Positions 27,259 to 35,170 of a DNA stretch of 64,000 nucleotides are shown here, in pieces (positions within the stretch are counted from its first letter, which is position 1; each line of letters opens with the position of its first letter). The translations under genes were made by a program, and so were the position numbers. The notes below the pieces were generated by a model. The model did not search any database, had not been told where the DNA came from, and saw nothing but the letters and a program-made list of their open reading frames with translations. Source of the DNA: CALKZN01 sp050633585 (GTDB lineage Bacteria; Pseudomonadota; Gammaproteobacteria; Arenicellales; Arenicellaceae); assembly GCA_050633585.1 (NCBI GenBank), contig JBOEGT010000053.1:1-64000 (forward strand), read 5' to 3'.

Positions 27259-27286
27259 TTGAAAGGGCGTAATTCTAAACTATAAT
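27259..27286 (+). promoter_or_regulatory. Predicted promoter of the rightward pigment operon
   Basis: TTGAAA (27259-27264) and a perfect TATAAT (27281-27286) separated by 16 bases, pointing to the chorismatase gene with a leader of about 115 bases. The -10 overlaps an 8-bp inverted repeat, ATAATGCA at 27282-27289 and TGCATTAT at 27311-27318. Confidence 0.55.
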
Positions 27287-27325
27287 GCATGAAAACATGA
27301 AATAATTCACTGCATTATCCGATCT

Positions 27326-27355
27326 ATTATAGGTGTGGCTAAAACGGTTTCAGCC
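27326..27355. promoter_or_regulatory. Leftward -10 element and operator-like palindrome in the divergent pigment promoter
   Basis: Reading leftwards, TATAAT occupies 27326-27331 and would drive the ACP 1-adenylating enzyme pair. The 19-base near-palindrome GGCTAAAACGGTTTCAGCC (27337-27355) covers the place of its -35. Its arms match at 8 of 9 positions around a central G, so it suits a dimeric repressor or activator better than an RNA hairpin. No regulator gene is in the cluster. Confidence 0.4.
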
Positions 27356-27409
27356 AATTTCATGTTGAAAATATGGACTTTGAATTTAATTAAGATGTAA
27401 GACGGCAAC

Positions 27410-28345
27410 ATGCTGAGAAATTATTACTCTCTAGAACCTATAGACAAGCTTCTAAATGAACCCAAAACTCTAGCAGTTATTGGCCACACTTCTGGCACCA
27501 TCAGCACAATGGTCAATTCGGTGAGCAGTGGCTTAGTCAGACTACAAGAGCAAGACTTAAGTGAAGTCTGGAAAGTAGACAATGGCAACGTTGAAATGGG
27601 TGTAAACGATGACTGTCACTGGCGACAGTCAGCCGATTTTTTATTTGTTTCAACCGCAGTTCCACTAAAGGAAGATTTTGAATCGGCTGCAGAAATTGCT
27701 TATACGCGATTATTACGTTTTATTGAGTCATCAGGTTTTCGTCATCCTATTCGATTTTGGAACTATATGCCGTCTATTAATTATGGCGATGGCGACTTTG
27801 AGAAATATAAATTGTTTTGCACGGGCCGATTAAATGGCTTTAAAACGTCCAATTATCAAAACAGCGATTTTCCAGCCGCTTCAGCCGTTGGCCACCATGC
27901 GGATGATTTACTCATTTATGCTATTTGTAGCAATAAGCCTGGAACGCATCATAATAATGCTTTACAGGTGGATGCCTTTGAATATCCAAAACAATACGGG
28001 AAAACCAGCCCTTCTTTTGCCAGAGCAACGAGCTTTCATGCCGGTGATGAAACACTGTTTTTTATTTCAGGTACCGCCAGCATTATTGGCCACGAAACCG
28101 TGTGTGAAGGAGACCTGTCAGGCCAACTTAAAACGACAGAAAATAATATAGACCAGCTATTACATCAGGTTGAAAAAACAAAAGAGCATATTCAAACAAT
28201 GAAAGTGTATATCCGTCACCCGGAAGACTTTTCTTTGACTGAAAAATACTTAGACGAACACTTTCCAAACTGCCAAAAAGTATATCTTCATGCAGATATT
28301 TGTCGCAGCGATTTACTCATCGAAATAGAATGCTTTTGCGTTTAA
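27410..28345 (+). CDS. Chorismatase (FkbO/Hyg5/XanB2 family)
   Basis: Enzyme of the chorismatase family (311 aa) that cleaves chorismate to hydroxybenzoate or a cyclohexadiene carboxylate plus pyruvate. Family signatures are visible: RFWNYMPSIN (115-124), YKLFCTGRLNGF (133-144), PAASAVG (155-161), QYGKTSPSFARA (195-206) and ISGTASIIGHET (219-230). In Xanthomonas the homologue XanB2 makes 3- and 4-hydroxybenzoate, the precursors of xanthomonadin and ubiquinone. Its position at the head of the rightward operon suggests it supplies the aryl starter of the polyene. Which product forms cannot be told by eye. Confidence 0.88.
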   Translation: MLRNYYSLEPIDKLLNEPKTLAVIGHTSGTISTMVNSVSSGLVRLQEQDLSEVWKVDNGNVEMGVNDDCHWRQSADFLFVSTAVPLKEDFESAAEIAYTRLLRFIESSGFRHPIRFWNYMPSINYGDGDFEKYKLFCTGRLNGFKTSNYQNSDFPAASAVGHHADDLLIYAICSNKPGTHHNNALQVDAFEYPKQYGKTSPSFARATSFHAGDETLFFISGTASIIGHETVCEGDLSGQLKTTENNIDQLLHQVEKTKEHIQTMKVYIRHPEDFSLTEKYLDEHFPNCQKVYLHADICRSDLLIEIECFCV

Positions 28346-29127
28346 AGCAAAAAAAGTTGACACGCTTGTCCCTCAACCACTACTGGCGCATTATTGCTGC
28401 CGGCTTAAGCTATACTGCTTTTGGCCTTGGCGCTTTCGTACCCGGAATTTACGCCATTATTTTGTTTTTTGCTCCCATTAATGAACTAGAAAAACAACGC
28501 CGTATTCGTAATTCTATAAAAGGCCTTTGTCGTTTTTTTGTCGACATGATGCAATTTTACGGCTTGATGAATTACCGCTTAGAAACTCATCAAAACGCGA
28601 CAGTAAAAGGTCACTTAGTCATCGCAAACCACCCCACCTTAATCGATGCAGCTTTTGCTATTGCCTATGTTGATGACCTTTGTTGCGTCGTTAAGCAATC
28701 TCTTACACGCAACCCTTTCACAGCCATCCCTGTGAAGCTCGCCAAATATATTCCTAATGATAGTGAAAATTTAGTTGAACTCGCCACGGAAAAACTTAAT
28801 AGTGGTCAAAACTTACTGATCTTCCCTGAAGGCACACGCAATCAATATGATACTCAATTAGATTTTAAACGAGGCGCCGCGAATATTGCTGTTCAGGCTC
28901 AAAGCCCAGTGCTGCCAATAGTCATTAGTTGCTTACCTCGTGCTCTGGGCAAACATGAGCCCTGGTATCAGCTTCCTAGCATAAAATCTCGTTTTTTAAT
29001 TCGCTTTCTTCCCAGCCAAACATTGGAAGAATGTATTGATATCAGCAAACCTAGAACCATGCAATATCGTGAACTAACTCGCTATTGGAAGTCATTATAT
29101 CTTAAGAATATTCAATCAATTAAATAG
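28330..29127 (+). CDS. PlsC-type 1-acyl-glycerol-3-phosphate acyltransferase-like enzyme
   Basis: LPLAT-superfamily acyltransferase, 265 aa from ATG 28330 (a TTG at 28300 would add ten residues). Hydrophobic helices lie at about 20-52. Motif I NHPTLID gives His101 and Asp106 (the H-X4-D pair) and motif III FPEGTR is at 165-170. In aryl polyene clusters such enzymes are thought to attach the polyene acyl chain to a lipid or glycolipid anchor. The start overlaps the end of the chorismatase gene by 16 bases. Confidence 0.85.
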   Translation: MLLRLKQKKLTRLSLNHYWRIIAAGLSYTAFGLGAFVPGIYAIILFFAPINELEKQRRIRNSIKGLCRFFVDMMQFYGLMNYRLETHQNATVKGHLVIANHPTLIDAAFAIAYVDDLCCVVKQSLTRNPFTAIPVKLAKYIPNDSENLVELATEKLNSGQNLLIFPEGTRNQYDTQLDFKRGAANIAVQAQSPVLPIVISCLPRALGKHEPWYQLPSIKSRFLIRFLPSQTLEECIDISKPRTMQYRELTRYWKSLYLKNIQSIK

Positions 29128-29188
29128 TTAGTTAACGCGAAATATCCATTCGCTTGCTATACTCCTTTTTTTACTTTTCAAACGCAAT

Positions 29189-29431
29189 ATGTCACATTCC
29201 AGAGAAGCTATCTTAGAAAAAACGCGACACATTTTAACCGAGCTCTTTGAGATCGATAGCTCCGATTTAAATGAAGACGCATTAATGTATGAAGATTTAG
29301 ATATCGACAGCATCGATACGGTCGATTTACTCATTGAACTAAAGCGGTTTACCGGCAAGGACATCCCACCGCAAGCGTTTGGCGAGTCTAAAACCTTAGG
29401 CGATATTGTGTCAGTCATCGCTGAATATTAA
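29189..29431 (+). CDS. Acyl carrier protein 2 of the aryl polyene cluster
   Basis: Second free-standing ACP, 80 aa, with the pantetheine attachment Ser41 in DLDIDSIDTVDLLIE. It differs clearly in sequence from ACP 1, as is usual in aryl polyene loci, which carry two dedicated ACPs. It sits between the PlsC-like acyltransferase and the thioesterase in the rightward operon. One ACP probably carries the starter and the other the extender or growing chain; the assignment is open. Confidence 0.93.
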   Translation: MSHSREAILEKTRHILTELFEIDSSDLNEDALMYEDLDIDSIDTVDLLIELKRFTGKDIPPQAFGESKTLGDIVSVIAEY

Positions 29432-29457
29432 GCAATTACTACCCAATTATCACAGTC

Positions 29458-29889
29458 ATGCCGGCAAACCATGCTTTATCAATTACCAGCTCGATGCGGG
29501 TTGCATTTTATGATGTTGATTCATATCGTGTTGTTTGGCATGGCGCATACCCTAAGTACTTAGAAATAGCACGCGGTGAATTGCTCGAAAAAATAGGTTA
29601 CACCTATGCGGATATGGAACGGGAACAGTTCTTTTTCCCTATTATCGATATGCAGATTAAATATATCGACTCCCTATTAGTTGGGCAACAATTCAACATC
29701 ACCGCGACACTAAAGGAATGGCAACACAAGCTTGTTATTGATTATTTGATTACTGACTCAACAACTGGAAAGCGCATCACAAAAGCACGAACGACTCAAG
29801 CGGCGGTAAAAATGCCCGAAAAAGTCACTCAGTTTGATTCACCACACAGTTTAATCAGCGCTGTCGAAGCTGCGCTTAATGGCTCATGA
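29458..29889 (+). CDS. 4HBT-family thioesterase
   Basis: Hot-dog thioesterase of the 4-hydroxybenzoyl-CoA/YbgC type, 143 aa. The conserved active-site strand YDVDSYRVVWHGAYPKYLE spans residues 18-36, with Asp21 the probable catalytic acid. In aryl polyene biosynthesis a thioesterase of this class releases stalled or finished chains from the ACP. Its last four bases overlap the start of the LolA-like gene (ATGA), a sign of translational coupling. Confidence 0.86.
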   Translation: MPANHALSITSSMRVAFYDVDSYRVVWHGAYPKYLEIARGELLEKIGYTYADMEREQFFFPIIDMQIKYIDSLLVGQQFNITATLKEWQHKLVIDYLITDSTTGKRITKARTTQAAVKMPEKVTQFDSPHSLISAVEAALNGS

Positions 29890-30617
29890 AGCAATACTGT
29901 TTCTCACTTTGGGCACAGATACGAGAGGCTATTCAAATCGGAATAGTATTTAGCCTTTCGTTTGTTGCTAGCACAGCACTTTCTCAAACCAATCACCCTG
30001 TTTCAGCGCTTGATTCATTGCCTAAACATTGCCATTTTTCCGCCAAATTTGACCAGAAAAAGACATTAAAGTCCCTCCCAGTACCGTTGAAATCTACTGG
30101 AAAAATGTTTTTTTCGTGCCATGCAGGCCTTATTTGGGAAACCCAAACACCCATCCAAGAAAGTTTAATTCTGACAAGGTCTGAATATCAGTTCAAACAA
30201 CAAGCAGAATCGCTTAAAAGTACTAGACTTGAAGTATTAGACTCCATTGAAAGTCGTTTTTTATCACGTTTATTAATCGGATTAATGAGCGCAGATAAAC
30301 ACTATATTGAACAAACATTTAACACCTCGTCATTCAGTACGACAGAAGTGTCCCTAACACCAAAAGACTCGTTTATTCAAAAAGCCATTAAAGAGATACA
30401 AATTACTCATCGCTTTTCACCCGAGAAACTGAGCATTTCTATTCATCACACAGACGGTACTTTGGTTGACATCGACACTCATCATGTTACTGTTTTACAA
30501 GACCAAGATACTCACATGCAACAATGCTTAGATACCGGAAGTCCAGAGCAACACTGTTTAGCATTATTCGACCCCGCAAAAATGGCTATCCTCTTAAACG
30601 AAAACTCAGGAAATTAA
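29886..30617 (+). CDS. LolA-like periplasmic carrier protein of the pigment cluster
   Basis: Secreted protein (243 aa) with an N-terminal hydrophobic signal (about 14-36, cleavage plausible after STALSQ). The following domain resembles LolA: QKKTLKSLPVPLKSTGKMFFS and then LIWETQTPI, which parallel the LolA region around its lipid-binding barrel. Such LolA-like proteins are regular members of aryl polyene loci, next to an MMPL exporter. A role in carrying the hydrophobic polyene lipid across the periplasm is likely but inferred. Confidence 0.75.
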   Translation: MKQYCFSLWAQIREAIQIGIVFSLSFVASTALSQTNHPVSALDSLPKHCHFSAKFDQKKTLKSLPVPLKSTGKMFFSCHAGLIWETQTPIQESLILTRSEYQFKQQAESLKSTRLEVLDSIESRFLSRLLIGLMSADKHYIEQTFNTSSFSTTEVSLTPKDSFIQKAIKEIQITHRFSPEKLSISIHHTDGTLVDIDTHHVTVLQDQDTHMQQCLDTGSPEQHCLALFDPAKMAILLNENSGN

Positions 30618-30620
30618 GGT

Positions 30621-32918
30621 ATGTTGAATGCGTTCAAAACAGCCTTTGCTCTGTGCATTGCATTCATCATTTATTTTCTTGTCACTCAAGTAAGCCATTT
30701 GAGCATTGATACGAGCCTTAAAGACTTAGCCCCTCAATTTGCGAATGATGCCGACACGCGTTTCGCCGTCGATCACGTATCCACATCCTTAGAAAAGCGC
30801 TTTGTTTTACTCGCTGAAGGAAAACAAGCTACAAATGCAGTACTCACTTTATCAAAGCAAATTAACGCCTTAGACAATGTTCAAGTGGCTCCGGACTCAT
30901 CGCAAGTGCTAGAACGCGTGTTAGCTTTTTATAAACCTTATCGCTTCCACTTACTCTCTGAAGCACAGCGTCAACAGTTGCAGGGCAATACACCGAACCT
31001 CCAAACCCTTATTGCAAATGAGGCTCACCAAAAAATATTTCAAATAACAGCAAGCCCTCGACTCCTCAATTTTGATGAAGACCCACTCGGTTGGCAAAGT
31101 GACTTTCTACTATCACGTCTTTCAGGCTTATCTCAGAGCAGCGCTACGACGACTGATACACAACAAACTCACTATGTAGTTTTTAATTTACAAGCGGAAA
31201 AACCGTCGCTACCAAGCCAGCAATCTTTGCTGAAATCAATCAATCAAGTCATTGCAGACACTCAAAAAGAGTTTGATGTGTCAATCAAACGTTCAGGTGT
31301 GTTTTTCTTTGCTACGGAGGCTGCCAGCCAATCGAAATCAGAAATTAGCTTTATCACTAGCATTTCTATGGTGGCTGTTTTCACGTTATTAGTGTTGATT
31401 TTCCGCAATATTGGCCCAGTGATTCTGCCTTTTATCAGCATTGCTTTAGGAGTCTCATTCGCTATGGCAGTCACACATAGTGTGTTTGGTGCTATTCATG
31501 TGCTCACCATTGTTTTTGGGGCAAGCCTTATTGGTGTGGTTATTGACTATTCTTTACACTTTTTCTACCACAAAAGTAGTGAACTCTCATCGCACAAAAA
31601 TCATCGCCATTTGCTCAATGCATTGCTTCTGAGTTTGACAACATCTCTTATTGGTTACGCTGCACTGAGCATGTCGGATTTAAGTGCATTAAAAAAAGTA
31701 GCCCTATTTTCTTGCTGCGGTCTTTTTATGGCATGGTTAAGTGTTGTTTGCTTAGGGGACAACATGACCAAGAATATGCGAGCTCCCAGGCAACAGCTAC
31801 TCCATGCATTTGTTTCAACATTAAGCCAACCATTGAAAGCTTTTAGCGCAAAAACAGCCGCCGCTACCTTTTTCGGATTAGTGCTTTGTGGCGCTGGTAT
31901 TGCCTTACTCAAACCACCTACGAGCGATGACCCCCGGTTATTTTTTAACGCTTCAGACAGCTTATTAGCGCAAGAAGCCTATGTCAGCACTCGAATTAGT
32001 GACTTCGAACCCGGTCGATATATTTTACTAAAAAGTACGCCAGATAGATCATTACAAAATATTTCAAATGAATTTCTACAAACGATTGACCGCCAGACTG
32101 ACTTGAAACCTGAACACTTCGTTAGCTTATTAAACTGGGTGCCCAGTCGATCTTCACAACAAGCAAACTACAATCTGCTAGAAAGCATTTATTTACCAAA
32201 TGGCGCTATAGAACAATTACTATCTAAATTGGGTGCTGACAACGCGATTGCTCTGGCCTTAAGAAAATCCTATCACAACGCTAAATCACAATCTCTCGAC
32301 TTAGCCACTACAGCAAAAGCGTTTGAAACGATCTTACCTCCGTTATGGCTTGAACATAACAATCAAGAAATGGCTTTCATACTCATTCGAAAAGGGACGG
32401 ATACTCGTCAGTTACACTCCATCGCGGAACAAGTTCCTGGCTTGGATTATATGAATACCTTGGCTGCCGCAACATCGGTTTTAAAAGAGCAACGCCAGTC
32501 TGCTTCTACGTTATTACTATTGGCCTATCTTCTAGTGGCTGGTTTACTTGTATTTCGCTTTAAACGCCTTTCGGCTATTTGGATGATTTCTATTCCTATT
32601 GCATCCACTTCGATATTACTGATTGGCTTTTTCCTGACAGGCAACACTCTGAACTTATTCCATACCATGGCCTTATTCCTCGTGCTTGGCCTTGGCATGG
32701 ACTACAGTATTTTCGTCAAAGAAATGCGTGAAAACGTATCAATCACACATCAATCAATTTTCTTATCAGCAATCACCAGCCTACTATCCTTTGGGCTACT
32801 CGCTGTCAGTTCAATTCCAGTGGTCAGTGCATTTGGAATCACTTTATTAATCGGCAACTTAAGCAACCTGATTGGTGCTTTTATTTATTCGGAGCAATTA
32901 TCATATTATGAGCAATAA
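30621..32918 (+). CDS. MMPL/RND-type exporter of the pigment cluster
   Basis: Large inner-membrane transporter (765 aa) with the RND/MMPL plan. TM1 (about 5-22) is followed by a periplasmic domain (about 25-235). A five-helix block (about 240-400) then carries VIDYSLHFFYH near 308-318, and the pattern repeats in the second half with GLGMDYSIFVKEM near residue 690. The Asp of each DYS motif fits the proton-relay position of the family. With the preceding LolA-like gene it probably moves the aryl polyene lipid towards the outer membrane. Confidence 0.9.
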   Translation: MLNAFKTAFALCIAFIIYFLVTQVSHLSIDTSLKDLAPQFANDADTRFAVDHVSTSLEKRFVLLAEGKQATNAVLTLSKQINALDNVQVAPDSSQVLERVLAFYKPYRFHLLSEAQRQQLQGNTPNLQTLIANEAHQKIFQITASPRLLNFDEDPLGWQSDFLLSRLSGLSQSSATTTDTQQTHYVVFNLQAEKPSLPSQQSLLKSINQVIADTQKEFDVSIKRSGVFFFATEAASQSKSEISFITSISMVAVFTLLVLIFRNIGPVILPFISIALGVSFAMAVTHSVFGAIHVLTIVFGASLIGVVIDYSLHFFYHKSSELSSHKNHRHLLNALLLSLTTSLIGYAALSMSDLSALKKVALFSCCGLFMAWLSVVCLGDNMTKNMRAPRQQLLHAFVSTLSQPLKAFSAKTAAATFFGLVLCGAGIALLKPPTSDDPRLFFNASDSLLAQEAYVSTRISDFEPGRYILLKSTPDRSLQNISNEFLQTIDRQTDLKPEHFVSLLNWVPSRSSQQANYNLLESIYLPNGAIEQLLSKLGADNAIALALRKSYHNAKSQSLDLATTAKAFETILPPLWLEHNNQEMAFILIRKGTDTRQLHSIAEQVPGLDYMNTLAAATSVLKEQRQSASTLLLLAYLLVAGLLVFRFKRLSAIWMISIPIASTSILLIGFFLTGNTLNLFHTMALFLVLGLGMDYSIFVKEMRENVSITHQSIFLSAITSLLSFGLLAVSSIPVVSAFGITLLIGNLSNLIGAFIYSEQLSYYEQ

Positions 32919-33636
32919 TCGTATTCTAGTGACTGGAGCAAGTCGCGGTATTGGTAAAGCCACAGCGCTACATTTAGCAAAACAAGGTTTCGATATTACC
33001 GTTCATTATCATAGCAACCAAAAAGCCGCTGATGAAACCTGTGAACAAATTAACGCGTTAGGGAGCCATGCCAAGCAACTGAAATTTGATGTCGCGAATA
33101 CATCAGCATGCAAAGAAATACTGGAAGCTGATGTCGCAGAGAATGGGGCTTTTTATGGCGTTGTCTGCAATGCAGGGATTGCTAAAGATGCCGCATTTCC
33201 TGCCATGGAAGATGAGCAGTGGTCTGATGTTATTCACACTAATTTAGATGGTTTCTACAATGTGCTTAAACCATTGATCATGCCGATGATTCGTCTGAGG
33301 AAAGGCGGGCGTATTGTCACTATTTCTTCAGTCTCTGGTCTCGTGGGTAATCGTGGCCAAGTGAACTATAGCGCAGCAAAAGCGGGTATCATCGGCGCAA
33401 CTAAAGCGTTAGCGATTGAACTTGCCAAACGAAAAATTACAGTTAACTGCGTTGCCCCTGGTGTTATTGAAACGGATATGATTGATGGTATTTTCGCTGA
33501 TGAGGCCAAAAAAATGATCCCTATGGGTCGCTTTGGCAACACAGAAGATATTGCAGCGACTGTTGGCTTCCTCATGTCCGATAGTGCGGGTTATATTACC
33601 CGGCAAGTCATTAGCGTCAATGGCGGCATGTGTTAA
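32908..33636 (+). CDS. 3-oxoacyl-ACP reductase, FabG type
   Basis: Short-chain dehydrogenase (242 aa) that reduces the beta-keto group after each chain extension, using NADPH. The cofactor loop TGASRGIG is at 9-16 and NAGI at 88-91; catalytic residues are Ser141, Tyr154 and Lys158 (YSAAK). I use ATG 32908, which has GGAG 13 bases upstream and begins with the normal family N-terminus. It overlaps the exporter gene by 11 bases. It is the only ketoreductase in the locus. Confidence 0.94.
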   Translation: MSNNRILVTGASRGIGKATALHLAKQGFDITVHYHSNQKAADETCEQINALGSHAKQLKFDVANTSACKEILEADVAENGAFYGVVCNAGIAKDAAFPAMEDEQWSDVIHTNLDGFYNVLKPLIMPMIRLRKGGRIVTISSVSGLVGNRGQVNYSAAKAGIIGATKALAIELAKRKITVNCVAPGVIETDMIDGIFADEAKKMIPMGRFGNTEDIAATVGFLMSDSAGYITRQVISVNGGMC

Positions 33637-33830
33637 CTTACTGTAAGTCTTCTAGTAGGTGAAGTGACTAGGCATAACGCTATTGCAGTCATATACTAAG
33701 CTTATTAACTGATATGACCTAGTAGCCAAACCCTACATTTGGTTACTCAAGAATAATATAGTGAGCGAACATAGCATTACAATGACAAAGCTCTTTCAGC
33801 ATAAGGCTATTTATCTTTTACGGAAAAGCA

Positions 33831-35165
33831 ATGACTAAGTTTATTGGCATAATTGGCGCGGGTCCTGCCGGGTGTGCTCTCGCGTGTTTCCTTAAAGAAA
33901 AAAATATCGACTGTGTTGTCTTTGACGACAACCATACACCTGACATTATCGTTGGTGAATCATTAGTCTCTGCCATTATTCCACTGCTAAGAAGATTGGG
34001 CATTGAAAAGCGCGTTGCTGAGGTTTCCACGGTTAAGCTAGGTGCCGCTTTACGGCATGAAAATGGCAACCGCGTTGACTTTAAATTCAAACGCTTTGGT
34101 TTTAAGTACCCCAGCTATTCCTACAATGTATCACGGCCTGAATTTGATTTAATCATGCGTCAACGGGCCAAAGAATTAGGTGTTAAATTTGTCAATGTTC
34201 GCGCTAAAGTTGAAGCAACAACAGACGATCCTAATCGTGACCTCCAATTATGTGATGAAACACTTGCCATGGCTGGTTTGAGCCGTGCTAATCAACCTAG
34301 CTTACTAGTAGATGCAAGTGGAAGAACAAGGTTATTTAGCAGAACCCTTAATATTACTAGTACGCGAGGCAACCGAAATGATGTGAGTTATTTTGCACAT
34401 TATAAAAATTTTGATTGTGACTCAATTGTGCAAGGACAAATTGTTTTATCGATATTAGAAAGTGGTTGGTCATGGCAAATTCCTCTAAAAGACCGTTTAT
34501 CTGTGGGCGTCGTGCTTGATAAAAAAGTCGCAAAAAACTTTGGATCATCAGCAGAAGAACGATTAGAGAACATCATTAACGCTAGCCCACTATTAGCAAA
34601 GAATGGCTCTGGCCGTGAACGCGTCAGCACGGTGAAGAGTTATAGCAATTATCAACTTTTATCTAAGCAAGGCTATGGTAAAGGTTGGGTGTTACTCGGT
34701 GATGCGTTTGGCTTTGTTGATCCCATGTTATCTCCCGGCATTCACATGTCGATTGAGTCGGCTGCATTACTTGAAAAACACGTGATAAGCAAAGCACAAG
34801 CCTCCGAGCAAGACTTCGATCATTATTGTGCAGAATTCAAGGACTGGTATAACGCATGGGATTATTTAGTGAAATTTTTCTACGATGGCCGCATTCTAAG
34901 TATGGCTGAAGTCCGCGAATCCATTCAAAACAGCTCGAACCCGTTTTCAATTCCAAAACTCGTCGAACCCTACATCAGTAGAGTGCTATCATCATTAGTC
35001 TCAGGCATCAAAACACGCTCAAAGTTTAATCAACAAATTTTATTTCATAGCAGCCAACGCGTAGCTGGTGATCCAAATAGAATCGCAGCACACACGATTC
35101 ATTCTAGCCTTGACGATTTTAAGCCTGAAAAAGACAATACTCACGACATAAAAGACATTGCTTAA
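33831..35165 (+). CDS. FAD-dependent halogenase-like flavoprotein 1
   Basis: Flavoprotein of the flavin-dependent halogenase superfamily, 444 aa. The dinucleotide loop GIIGAGPAG lies at 6-14 and VGESL at 41-45. The halogenase signature WSWQIP is at 213-218, and a second FAD motif GDAFGFVDPMLSPG runs from 290. Lys69 (TVKLGAAL) sits where phenol/pyrrole-type halogenases carry the catalytic lysine before a glycine. This suggests halogenation of the aryl head or polyene, as in brominated xanthomonadins. However, related enzymes with the same motif can be plain hydroxylases or reductases. No flavin reductase is encoded beside it. A 194-base gap separates it from the reductase gene. Confidence 0.75.
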   Translation: MTKFIGIIGAGPAGCALACFLKEKNIDCVVFDDNHTPDIIVGESLVSAIIPLLRRLGIEKRVAEVSTVKLGAALRHENGNRVDFKFKRFGFKYPSYSYNVSRPEFDLIMRQRAKELGVKFVNVRAKVEATTDDPNRDLQLCDETLAMAGLSRANQPSLLVDASGRTRLFSRTLNITSTRGNRNDVSYFAHYKNFDCDSIVQGQIVLSILESGWSWQIPLKDRLSVGVVLDKKVAKNFGSSAEERLENIINASPLLAKNGSGRERVSTVKSYSNYQLLSKQGYGKGWVLLGDAFGFVDPMLSPGIHMSIESAALLEKHVISKAQASEQDFDHYCAEFKDWYNAWDYLVKFFYDGRILSMAEVRESIQNSSNPFSIPKLVEPYISRVLSSLVSGIKTRSKFNQQILFHSSQRVAGDPNRIAAHTIHSSLDDFKPEKDNTHDIKDIA

Positions 35166-35170
35166 TTTTT

